Shown piece by piece: positions 41,701 through 50,824 of a DNA stretch of 64,000 bases. Source of the stretch: Favolaschia claudopus (taxonomy: Eukaryota; Basidiomycota; Agaricomycetes; Agaricales; Mycenaceae); the NCBI GenBank assembly GCA_037176885.1, contig JAWWNJ010000201.1, positions 1-64,000 on the forward strand, written 5' to 3'. The stretch's first letter is position 1. Each line of letters begins with the position of its first letter. Under the pieces are notes generated by a model. The model had not been told where the DNA came from. It did no database searches and saw nothing but the letters and a program-made list of their open reading frames with translations. The position numbers were made by a program, and so were the translations under genes.

Positions 41701-44571
41701 GAGTGCATCATTGTCGACGACATCATGGTACGTGTATTCGCTCCTCGCGCGAACAGTTCCGGGTGCCTCGTTCGAGTAGATGCGAGATAATGCGTCTGCC
41801 AGAACATTCTCTGTTCCAGGAACATATACAACCTCGAAATCAAATTCAGAGATTTTTTCCATCCACCGGGCTTGTCGTCCCGACAAATTCTTTTGGTTCA
41901 TGAAGTGAATAAGACCCTTGTGGTCTGTTATCCATTTAAAATGGAATCCCTGCAGTATGTCACAATGCCGTAGCATCGCTTCAACACCTGCTAACATCTC
42001 AATCTCATGCACAGGATAATTTTGCTGCGCCGAGTTGAGTTTCGCACTGAAGAATGCGGCAACTTTCGCTGATTTCCAATCAGCACCTTGGCTCACAACT
42101 CCAGCAATTGCAGAGCTTGACCCGTCTGTTACGAGAAACGCAGGGTCCGCATCAGGTCCGTATTTTAATGGAACACGTCGATGCTCGCGAGACTGATGAA
42201 TAATCTTCTTGCAGTCTTCAAAAGCCCGTTGCTGAGTGTAACCCCAGCGAAACGGTACAGTATCTCCAGTTAAACCATGGAGAATTCCCATTGGCTCGCG
42301 AATACGAGCCAAATCATCGGCGAGATATCCGATTGATCCCAGAAAAGCACGAAGTAAGTCCCTATTAGTTGGAGTTTTCCAGTTCAAGACACTGTCGACT
42401 TTATCAGGATCCATTCGGATGCCATCATCGTCAACAATGCGACCAAGAACCTTCATTTCTGGTTTCAGGAATTGAAGCTTATGCTCGCTGAGGTACAGTG
42501 TCTCGCGTTTCAGGATGTCAATAATTGCTTTGACATGCTTGATGTGCTCGTCTAACGATTCAGAGTAGATGATGATATCGTCAAGATATACATCCATAAA
42601 TCTTCCAATGAAATCCGAAAATAGGTAGTTCATTAAAGATTGGTACGTCGCCGGCGCATTACAGTCGCCTATCTGAATAACCAGACTGACCATATTCCCA
42701 TCAGGAGTAGTTACCGTGGTACGGTCAACATGCTCTGGAATAATCCGAATTTGCTCATAGGCATCCTGTCCGTCAATTAGAGACCGATATTTACACCGAG
42801 CAACTCGGCGCAAAATACCTTCCATGTCCGGAAGTGGAGACGACAATTTGTGAGTGTTCTTATTGCGGGCTCGCAGGTCAACCACGGTGCGTAGTTTCGG
42901 CGGGTTGGTCTTAGCTTTTGGAATCAACAGCATGGGAACAGTATTCCCCGAGCTGGTCACTTTCCAGCGCCCAGTCTTCAAGTAATTCCGGCGCTTCTCA
43001 TCCCATTGAGGGCGAAGAGCCTCGGGACACCGAGACGGTCTCCACGGTAGTATCTTCGTCTCATCAATGAGAGGAATTGTGTGATTGATCGCGCGCAAAG
43101 GCGGCAAAGATGTTTCTGCAGCTTTCTTGCAAATCGGCTTTGCATATTCAATCAACTCATCACGAGCAGATTGAATTGTATGGTTCTCCAGCTCAGTCGA
43201 GTGGGAGTAAATTTTCGCAGTTGCGACTCCCGAAATTGGTAAGCATTTCGCGCTACCGACACAAACTCGAGCTGGGTTGAACCCAATATTAACCTGATGT
43301 TGAAACAGCCAGGCTGTCCCCAGAATCAAGTCGTATCCGCTTACATTTGCGATGTAGAAGGTGCGAGGACAACTGATGTCCTGATATTTGAAACTAACTT
43401 CGACAGAATGGTTAATCTTCGACCTTGAGCCCTGAACGGCAAGCTGGAGAATAATTGGTTCGTCCAATTCTCTTCGTTTTAATTGAAGCTGATCGGCCAG
43501 AGAAGTTGAAATCAGATCCCCAAGCGAACCTGAATCCACCAACGCGCGAGCTGGATGTCCGTTGATGTGCACCACAATAATAAGTGGTTTAGCGACAATT
43601 TTGTCGGGAACTCGGGGCAAGCAAGCGGTACGAGTTATTCCTTTAACTTGGTCAGAGGGAATTTGAATTCCTCCGCAGTACAATGTTGAGTACGCGAAGT
43701 TATCGCCAATTTTACGTTCCGCGAGCATATCCAACAAGTAGGACAACCTCGGTAGTGCACTTGGTCTACCTAGTTGCAATTCAACTGCTTCGCGTTCGAT
43801 TTCAATAGATTGAATTACTTCAAACAACCGAACTTCCTCCTCCGAGTAGCTCGTCTCAAAGAGAAGATAAAGATAACCGAAACCGTCTTCGTCCTCGAAT
43901 GTGTTCCAACGAGCACTTTGTTCAAGTTCAATTTTACCGCGTTTGCGGCGGATCCAATTGATGAAATTGAATCTCCAGTTCAATAGACAGTCTTCGGGCA
44001 AGTCTAACTGCCAGCGACATCCTCGCTCTTTAGTTCCTGACACAATATAATGTCCAGGAAGGTGCTTGCGAACACGGTAAGTTGAAACTTCAGGATATTT
44101 TTCAACCCGTTCATTCAAATATTGATTTGCTCCATTACAGAGTAAATCGTCGATAGGCACCTGATGGAGGGGACGAGGAGCTTCAGCTGGTCTCTCCAGT
44201 TGATAAAGACGCTCTTTAGCGTACCAAGCCGCGATTTCGAATTCTTCATTGAATAATTGACCTTTAGGTACAATGGTGATTTCGTCGAAATATTCATCCC
44301 AAACGGTCCACTGCAAGTCTACGACTTGATCCAAGTAGAATCGACGGTTTCTCCTGCAAGGTCTGTCGATTTCAACTAGTTCATCGCCAGGATACGGCTG
44401 AAGAAATTCGAGGACGGCACAAGCGCCCTCCGCAACCAGATCACCGATGTGATCCGTTCGAAGTCGTTTATTTTCAAAACTTGATGATGGAACATCTTGT
44501 AAGTTGAGGATCTGGCAGAGGAGATCCAGACGGTCATCCAGTGTTTCTCCTGGATTCCCTGAAAGACCCAA
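38740..44571 (-). CDS. Gypsy Pol polyprotein: protease, RT, RNase H, integrase, chromodomain-like tail
   Basis: One open frame of 1,943 codons. Approximate residue positions: N-terminal region with FEIAAWYAKERLYQL (about 105-120); aspartic protease ALVDSGSLGDLIS (about 340); RT palm with YLDDIIIYSES (about 665); RNase H VTDGSSSAIAG (about 814); integrase zinc site H..H..CDSCKTC (about 1232), catalytic D in VDFVGP (about 1266), SDRD and E in ETDGSTERANR (about 1362); a chromodomain-like segment VFEIQWQSGDRTWMPYSQ (about 1588). Beyond this lie about 300 further residues: a Ser-rich linker, a folded-looking part and a long Glu/Lys/Ala coiled coil ending SAGGSDEMQT. The frame is open from about 44660; the listed start is a near-cognate codon, so production by frameshift or fusion from upstream is likely. 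Confidence 0.85.
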   Translation of the reverse strand: MGLSGNPGETLDDRLDLLCQILNLQDVPSSSFENKRLRTDHIGDLVAEGACAVLEFLQPYPGDELVEIDRPCRRNRRFYLDQVVDLQWTVWDEYFDEITIVPKGQLFNEEFEIAAWYAKERLYQLERPAEAPRPLHQVPIDDLLCNGANQYLNERVEKYPEVSTYRVRKHLPGHYIVSGTKERGCRWQLDLPEDCLLNWRFNFINWIRRKRGKIELEQSARWNTFEDEDGFGYLYLLFETSYSEEEVRLFEVIQSIEIEREAVELQLGRPSALPRLSYLLDMLAERKIGDNFAYSTLYCGGIQIPSDQVKGITRTACLPRVPDKIVAKPLIIVVHINGHPARALVDSGSLGDLISTSLADQLQLKRRELDEPIILQLAVQGSRSKINHSVEVSFKYQDISCPRTFYIANVSGYDLILGTAWLFQHQVNIGFNPARVCVGSAKCLPISGVATAKIYSHSTELENHTIQSARDELIEYAKPICKKAAETSLPPLRAINHTIPLIDETKILPWRPSRCPEALRPQWDEKRRNYLKTGRWKVTSSGNTVPMLLIPKAKTNPPKLRTVVDLRARNKNTHKLSSPLPDMEGILRRVARCKYRSLIDGQDAYEQIRIIPEHVDRTTVTTPDGNMVSLVIQIGDCNAPATYQSLMNYLFSDFIGRFMDVYLDDIIIYSESLDEHIKHVKAIIDILKRETLYLSEHKLQFLKPEMKVLGRIVDDDGIRMDPDKVDSVLNWKTPTNRDLLRAFLGSIGYLADDLARIREPMGILHGLTGDTVPFRWGYTQQRAFEDCKKIIHQSREHRRVPLKYGPDADPAFLVTDGSSSAIAGVVSQGADWKSAKVAAFFSAKLNSAQQNYPVHEIEMLAGVEAMLRHCDILQGFHFKWITDHKGLIHFMNQKNLSGRQARWMEKISEFDFEVVYVPGTENVLADALSRIYSNEAPGTVRARSEYTYHDVVDNDALNINSISMPVFAGSEAKAMASDRVLRSATKAAEQKQKQDLAKAKQTQESRVLRSMTRAANESKFASTGEAKEGGNTQTKLRTADAKSSSSDVQSRAGTDAKSSAEAKPFDSGDQTLIPEANPASTESFYPSSASDEPPPLAPSTPRPPTLSELEQQLKDMDPSIFPVVSGGTDGLDLVKFLQNKYGEDSFFKDILATPKAFKNFEVSDGLVFLCEHDRKVLCIPHLKYKDRNIREIIISEAHSVLAHLGPRKTTEYLREYVWWKDMVQDTQIYCDSCKTCKHSKPNNQKPYGLLHSLNPPTQPWETIGVDFVGPLPESKNRDSVFNSITVVICLLTGMVHIIPSRINYTAKQMAELMFENVYKLHGLPKSIVSDRDVLFTSNFWRRLHELIGTKLRMSSAYHPETDGSTERANRTVTQMIRQCIGDKQKDWVSKLPAVEFAMNSARSETTGYAPFFLNNGRMPRSLIWDSDRSREYPGIANFALQRRLAIMAAHDAVLAARVKQTRNANRRRQASPFSNGDLVYLSTKNLKFEKGLARKLIPKFIGPYLILRDFGNNSFQIELPSNMRQRGIHDVFHASLLRIHIPNDDRRFPGRLETQLDVSTKATTHEWAIDKIVGHSGRRADAVFEIQWQSGDRTWMPYSQASHLTALRDYFESLGVSDISELPRGSGKLPEEDIDVFSADIVLIQADQKIVSNQKEYITSLALFVELNPEFSSTSYSSSASSTAITFPAMPNHKHSNNSSSSSTKSSSFRVNGVLRNDIVALAKFLEFNNSHWLQHIDDHTFLLRDPDLETSHVVPAVLVRVYILFNYLLNDPANRFKDMPWGYVDFARILNANCLSGEKWAYYDLDSGRNLWYPDHPLPSIVTYLVRESDLAEAPPSGQVLVSQARWDRLTEMDMRRQDNRERAKAEGRVKRQQRDAPEYEKATAMAQRLALKARMEEEKKEREDLDAQIEAELAAEKAAADKAAAEKRAGPSAGGSDEMQT

Positions 44572-44641
44572 TCCTGAATTAATCGCAGGTTCGTCTTCAT
44601 CATCAGACTCATCAAACTCATCAATTTCAGAGTCCGAGTCG

Positions 44642-45240
44642 CTAACCCGACATTAACTCTGGTAAATCCGAGTAGTCAAACGTCGTTAGAGTGTTCTCTT
44701 CTTGACCAGGTAGGTCCTCCAGCTGTTCTGATTCGAATTCTTCTTCAGATTCAACAGAAAATCCGGGAATTTCAAAGCAACGAGGAAGATCAAAGTCCCC
44801 ATCATCCGAGTCCAAATCTGACTCGTACTCTGAATCACTCGTCTCGAATAAGTCAGGTAGGTCGGCGAACTCGTCCTCCAACTCACTGGGCTCATATCCA
44901 GATGAGCTAGATGTTTCTGAGTCCGAGTGCAGAGGTAAAGATCCGCAAATTTCTCAATATACCAGGCCGAGAGATCAAAGTCTCGGTTTTGCAGGGATTC
45001 TTGGCGTAGAATTTGCGGTTCAACGTTCCGGAATATGCTGGTGACAATGTAAGAATCTTCATCGAAAGATTCGACACGAATCTTATTATCTTTGATTACA
45101 GGAGTATCAATTTCTTGATCAACGTCCTGCAAGATAAATGTTGCCATTGTTGCGTACATATCTTCAGATTCCGCGGTAAAGCGGTCTTCCCATTCGACGT
45201 CGTCAGGATCTAACCCAAGGGCAATCTGACGCTCAATAGC
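44642..45240 (-). CDS. Acidic linker region between Gag and protease with repeated WYxxER motif
   Basis: This region, in two or more frames, is rich in Asp and Glu (DSEYESDLDSDDGDFD). It contains WYAIERQIAL near 45230 and FDLSAWYIEKFADLYL near 44960; a third copy of the same pattern, FEIAAWYAKERLYQL, lies in the N-terminus of the pol frame. A further frame change at about 44655 leads into pol. Function unknown; no similarity to standard gag-pol domains was recognised. Confidence 0.5.
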
Positions 45241-48144
45241 GTACCATAGACCAATTCTAAGTCTTCGTCGAACAGGTATTCCATGGGTAAGATAACATCT
45301 TCCATTGTTACATTATCAATGACAACATATTCAGTATCCGATGTTTCGTACACTTGGAAACGAGATTCTCGTTGAACCTCTTCATCTCCAGGTAAGGCTG
45401 AGCTTCCTGTAATACAATGCGAACGAATTTCGCCACTAAATCGCCAATAGGTCGCGGTTGTTCGGGTGAGAGTTGACAGTTTCCAGAATTTTCAAGTCCT
45501 GGTTCCCGCCCTCCTCGGCTTCCATACGGAAAAATTGCGGACCCTACAGGTAAGGTTTCTAACACTTCAGTAGATGCTGAAAGTGCTGATTCATTCGCAG
45601 TACGCATTCGTACACCATGCGCGCCAAAACCCGGAGGTTTCCTTTCTGATTTGAGTTCATGCTCGTCAATTTTGGACAATTGCGAGCCATATGGCCTGGT
45701 TCTGCACAATTTAAGCACAGGCCAGCAGCCATTAGTTCGTTACGGCGTTTAGTCGACATTTTCCGATCATCAAAGGTTCGTTTACCCCTTGACTGGTTGT
45801 TCGTTGAAGCCCTCGGCTTATCCGAGTTCGGTTTCTCTGAATTCAACTTCACAGAGGAAGATTGAATCGAAGGCTTCTTGAAAAAGCGACCACCACGCCC
45901 ACGATTAGGGTTCTTAGATGATAAGTTAGAAGGTTTGCTTGCGCTTGCCTTCGGCTTATCATCCTCAGGTCTATAATTACCAAGCAACTTTTCAGCATGC
46001 TCGGCTTCAACAACAACGTCGTCCCAACTTGAAACCTCAGATCAAGCTTTTGGCGGGACATCTCCTTCTTGATGTCCTTCCGCAATGTTAACCAGAGACG
46101 GGTGACTTTCTCCTGATCATCTGGTAAACCAATCATGGTATGTAACTGTTCATATTCGGCGATGTGTTCAGTTACTGATTTAGAACCTTGGGAAAGTCCG
46201 TTCAATTTTGTGCGTTGTTTCAACCTGAAATCTTTCGGGAAGCAATAATTCAATAGTTCGGTGAAGAACTTGGTAAGAGTCCAAGATTTCTCATATTTAA
46301 CAACCTTACGCTGGTAAAAGTCTCCAGCCGATCCAGTCATGAAATAACTGATAATGAAAATCTGATCTTCCTTAGGGACTTTACCCATCGTTACATAGTT
46401 CGTGCTTTCGCGAACGAACCGGAAATAAGCATAAGGATCAACTGATCCGTTATATTTGGTAGGTGGGATAGGCTTCAAGCTCATCTTAGTATCCCGTCGA
46501 GATTTTGATCTCGTCCTACGAGCACCTTTCGCACGTCGGGATTTGCTTGATTTCCGCGACTTGCGAGAGTGGGTACGTTTTCCCTTGTGTTTACGGGAAC
46601 GAGATTTGTGATGACTCCGTTTCACAGACTTTCCAGAGTCGGTACCACTCTCGTCAGAGCTGGAAGAGCTATCCGAGCTACTCGACTCATCATCCGAGTC
46701 AGAGGAACCTTCCTCGGAGGAATCAGAGCTGGAGCTCGAGGAACTCGAGCTGGATGAACTCGAGCTCGAGCTTGACGAAGGTGGGGTGGAATTCCGAGCG
46801 GCAGCCTCGCGAATAACTTTGTCAATAAATGTTCCGCCCACAAGGGGTCTAGCAGGAGGGGAGTTGGTTCTCTTCTGGTTGTGTTTACCAGAACTTTTAG
46901 TGCGTATTTCCCGCTCTATGCTAGCTTCAACCGCGTCTTGGCGCGGTTCTTAACCTGTTTAGCTTGCTTTTTCTTAAGCAACTTAGCGGTGCGTTTCGCT
47001 TCCGCTATTTCGACGTCTTTCTGACGTTTCTCCTCAAGTTTAATTGCCTTCAAACGCTTCTGAAGGTTCGATTTCTCGTCAGATAACGAGGTAGTGGTCT
47101 GGCCAGACACTGATTCATTTGGAGGAGAATTATATTCAGGTTTAACGGTAGTAGAAGAACTATCCGAGGGTACGCTATTCACGGGAACATCCCGGAATAA
47201 ATCAGAAGGAGTAGAAATAGGCTCCTCCTTAATTCGATTTATTTCTTCAAAATTAGCGAATGCAGCGCGTTGAGCTTCAAACTCAGCTTCAGAGAACTGG
47301 TCCGACCAATCAACCTCGCCCCAATTGCGAGGATCAGGGCCTTTACCCTTCGGCTGAGACGGCCCTTCGCCTCGAGAGATTTCGCTTTCAGAAGGCGAAG
47401 CCGAACGGACTTCAACCTTCCGAACCGGTGCGGGAGTGGATTGCGCCTGAGCACCTGTGAAGCGCGGTGAGTTAAATGTGTTCAATTAACTTCGCAATTT
47501 TTATCCCCATCATCAGAGGCGAGAGAAATGAGTTCCTCGTCGGAAACACGAGAAGCTTGACGGCTTTTATCGGCAGCCTTGGCCATACGCATGTAGCGCT
47601 TGCCAATCTGCCTAAGCTCCTTGGAGCTCATTTCCTTAGTCGCACGTTCAATTGGCGACGTAGAAGCGGAGGTTGAACGATTAAGTTCAGCCCCATCCGA
47701 CTTCTTGTCTTCCTTGTGAGACTTGGAAGACTGGCGAGTAACCTGTGTCCAGGTCTCGCGATTCCCGCTTGCATCCAAGTCGAGAATACCAAAGTCCACG
47801 CTGCTATCAAGCAACGGGACAAGCAACAGCCCGGAGCTTTCCGGAGAAGGAAAAGCTCCCTCCACCACCTGAGTAGGTGGGGCACTAACCGCCCGAATGG
47901 GTGGTGAAGCAGAAACAACCCGGCTGAACAACAGATCGGGTGTAACGCTGCGCGACTTGGGCGAACCCAAAGCCGACTTGGGAGCGGATTGCTCGGGAGC
48001 GCGATGCTCGGAACCAAGAGAAGAAGAAATAGAAGTGGAAGACTCACTATCTTCCGCATGTTCCTCGACGGTAACACGATTGTTCCGAGTAGTAGCCCGA
48101 GTAACATAAGGAGAACGTCCGCTTCCACGAGTGAATTGAGCCAT
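45240..48144 (-). CDS. Gypsy Gag region, read in several frames
   Basis: It starts MAQFTRGSGRSPYV (48144). Consecutive open frames overlap or abut: 48144-47482, 47485-46916 (MNTFNSPRFTG-like, Lys-rich coiled end), about 46925-46030 (Ser/Asp run, then SRKHKGKRTH basic stretch and the gag core YFRFVRESTNYV..FYQRKVVKYEKSW..HIAEYEQL), and about 46030-45660 with the zinc knuckle CLNCAEPGHMARNC. Another frame goes on through RTANESALSASTEVLETLPV to 45308. Moving between frames needs single-base shifts at about 47483, 46925, 46030 and 45655. Gag would package element RNA. With near-identical LTRs these breaks may be real mutations, programmed shifts, or assembly indels. Confidence 0.65.
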
Positions 48145-48320
48145 TGCGTTGAGATGAGAGAGTATGAGAAAAGAAGCAAGAGTTGAGACAGGAGATGAGA
48201 CAAGAGAAAAGCTTTGGTGAGAGAGTCGTCGTCGAAGTCGGTAGCGGCGGTTGATCAGACCACAGGTAACCAGAGCAAGCGGCGACGAAGAGCAAAGATA
48301 CTAGTTAAGAGTCAAAAATA

Positions 48321-48585
48321 TGTGACGAAAGATTACCGTTTAAGCAATAGTTTCGGCACACCGAAGTATTTGTTGAGAGCTGGTGGCGAACAAAGTGACT
48401 GTTGTAAGTTCTAGATTCACCAAAGTCTAATACAAAGTACATCACAGTATTTAAAGTGAACTAAGAAACGAGACAAAGCGGAATGAAGTCATACATGAGC
48501 GAAAGGTAATGGACGGAGCGGGAGGTGGATAGTACGTCTAAGTCAAACACGGTCACGAGATAACAGAGAAAAATATAGTGTTACA
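48321..48585 (-). repeat. 5' LTR of the gypsy element
   Basis: This 265-bp repeat is the upstream LTR for the minus-strand element and would carry its promoter. The sequence just inside (minus strand TATTTTTGACTCTTAACTAG) has no usual TGG primer-binding start, so the primer is unclear; self-priming or an internal tRNA region are possibilities. Confidence 0.85.
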
Positions 48586-49110
48586 ATTCCCGTTGTGGAG
48601 CGGTAAAACAGTGAACGGCTCACTGACAAAAAACCCGGCACTGCAGAAATGGGTGGGTTGGCGAATAATTGGGGTGTCACCTCCCCCTTATCAGGGACAC
48701 CAAATTGTGATGGGGCTGTCCTTGCCATTCCGGTGATCCTGCGACATGACAGCTCAATTGATCTGTAATAAGTTACTCCGGGAGTGAACTTGGGCTTGGG
48801 TTTGGGGGGGCTCGATACTGATGGCGGTGGACAAAAATGAAAAAATAAATAAAATAAAGAAACGAAATACAGTCGTAAACTATGGTGCGCTCGGCCTAAA
48901 CACCACCAAACAAGAACGAAATTTATTCCACCTGATCAAAAACTTCCCACGACTGATCCTCTGGCCAAAACACTCCGATTAGATAGTAGTACAATTCCTC
49001 AAGCCCAGTGAAAAGTCCACGGGATGGATTGCAAAGAAACGAGATGAAACGAGCAATCTTCAAACTATTTCGCCGAATCACAAACAATTCCGCTAATTTT
49101 CTCACCCACG
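48586..49110. other. Flank of the gypsy element, no recognised gene
   Basis: It begins with ATTCC, the right target duplication. The AT-rich stretch at 48838-48870 and short frames show no motif. Confidence 0.35.
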
Positions 49111-50034
49111 ATGTTTTTCCAGCTCTTTGGCTCGATTGCGGGTACCCTAGCAGCCTATGCGCTATACAAAATTGCGGGTATCGCCTACCAGGAGCTCAGC
49201 TTTCCGCTGCGACATCTCACGGGACCGAAGGCGAATCACAAGCAGCTTATGCGAGATATGGCGGTCAGTATGCGCCATCGAGCCCAGAGTTTGAAATTTA
49301 TCACCCGCGCTATGCAGAATGGGGCCATATTGCAAGAACAATGGATCCGCCAATATGGAAAAACCTTCAAATATCCATTCTTCTTCGGGGTAAATTCTTC
49401 CGTCGTTTATTTATTTCACGAGCTGCTCAGCTTCTGGGCGGGAACGCAGGCGTACCAGCTTCTCCAAGTCCTTGCTTTCATGCACGATCAGGGCATAGCT
49501 CATGGAGTCAGTACCCCTCAAAACCTTGCTGTCCACTGAACGATTCCCCAGGATCTCTACTATGGTAACATCGTCTGCAACTTCGGCTCACTGCGCAGTC
49601 GGGATAATCCATGCCCCACATTCGAGAACTTCCAAGAGAGCGGACTACCGCGTTGCCTTCATTGACTTCGGCGAGGCCCGGGACTTTGGCATGTCAGGCT
49701 CAATTCAGATCCCTTGCCCACGCCCAGTGTCTGGTCCACCCGCCGACTTCCGAGCCCCGGAAATAGATCATTGCAAGACCTTCGACCCCTTCGCCGCCGA
49801 CGTGTTCAGTATGGCACGTCTGGTCCTTGCTCTTTACCCCCCCGCTTGCGGTGCGCCATTTGATATCACACTAAGTATAGTTCTGATTTGCAGAAGATTC
49901 CTGAAGCCTACCGGGCTCTTCTGAACGACATGGGCCATCCAGATCCTAGCGTCCGTCCGTCTGCCCGAGTTGCATTGGAACGGCTCGAAAGCCTAAACCG
50001 TTTCCAGACCGCACATCAGTGGTGCGCCAGTTGA
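49111..50034 (+). CDS. P450-like N-terminus joined to a protein-kinase-like C-lobe
   Basis: ATG 49111 begins a hydrophobic anchor (SIAGTLAAYALYKIAG), then ELSFPLRHLTGPKANH and LQEQWIRQYGKTFKYPFFFG, which look like the membrane anchor, proline hinge and first helix of a mushroom cytochrome P450. No P450 core follows. Instead from about 49420 come HELLSFW, LLQVLAFMHDQGIAHG. A likely intron (49507-49549, GTCAGT..CCCCAG) then leads to DLYYGNIVCNFG, FIDFGEARDFG (DFG metal-binding loop), DFRAPEI (APE) and FAADVFSMARLVLALYP, then after another intron DPSVRPSARVALERL, stop at 50032. That is a kinase C-lobe with HGDL in place of HRD. Whether both parts form one transcript or a P450 scrap merely lies beside a degraded kinase is open; the N-lobe is not visible. 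Confidence 0.45.
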
Positions 50035-50139
50035 TGTTCGGCAAACGTGCTTCCAACTTCACTAATCAGCTAGCGTCATCCAACATACGGAATGCGAGTA
50101 GAATTTTGGTTTCAATAGTGTACCCCAAATAAATCCAGT

Positions 50140-50625
50140 GTTGGCACCGAGTTCCGACTCGAACTCGACTCCACTCGACTCGGTGGCAACCAAGGGGTAC
50201 CCACCGGCGAAACCCGAGACACCGGCTAGGAGGGGGGTGGGGGTCGGGCTCACTTGACCTGGCCTTGAATTGGTCTGAAAACACGTTTCCGAGAGTCAGA
50301 AAAAAAAGTGGTGAAAAATATTTGATTCCATAATATATTGCTGCCTCCCGGGCCAAGCCGAACACCAAGTTGAGGTCAGGAAAATGCGAAAAATATGTAG
50401 GGTGCCACATTTGAGCACTAAAGTGTGTTGGAAGTGTAATACAGTCAGAATCACAGCAAAATTTGACCAAATTGCGGGAGTTTTTGATGGACATTACCGT
50501 TTTTGGTGATTATGTAACACTTACGTAGGTGTGGGGGGTCGAGCGCGCCTCAAGTCACTTCTCCGACCCTGTGTCCGAAGTTTTAAGGCTGGGTACCCCT
50601 TGGTGGCAACATAAGATTCCGAGAC
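50140..50625. mobile_element. Possible hAT-type inverted-repeat element
   Basis: CAGTGTTGGCACCGAGTT near 50135 looks like a hAT end with CGACTCG subrepeats inside. CCAAGGGGTACCCA at about 50189 recurs inverted near 50594. The termini do not pair fully, so boundaries are uncertain. Confidence 0.35.
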
Positions 50626-50824
50626 TACTTTATCTCGCCGAAAATTCAAATACATAGCTGGCAAAACGGTCCAGATTCCCACGGTGGGTCATTGTTCTCG
50701 CTTCCTCAAGGGGAAATCCCTCGGGAAACCGCGTTTTCAGCACCCAGAAAAGGCTGGGAATGTTTCGGCCGAGTGCCGTGGGAGAGCGACACGTGCACTA
50801 ACACTCCTTTGCTCTGTCCACGAT

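Larger units (their letters stand above)
38440..48585 (-). mobile_element. Ty3/gypsy LTR retrotransposon, complete, 10.1 kb, recent
   Basis: Two 265-bp LTRs (38440-38704, 48321-48585) begin TGTGACGAAAG and end GTGTTACA. They differ only by two single-base indels. ATTCC flanks both ends, a perfect 5-bp duplication. On the minus strand the order is gag-like region, accessory acidic region, then protease, RT, RNase H, integrase and chromodomain-like C-terminus in one 1,943-codon frame. RT before integrase gives the Ty3/gypsy order. A purine-rich GGAGGG lies just before the 3' LTR. Confidence 0.9.

Noticed and set aside
46505..46816. Plus-strand frame with Ser/Arg-rich sequence
   Set aside because: It arises from the complement of the low-complexity Ser/Asp run in gag.
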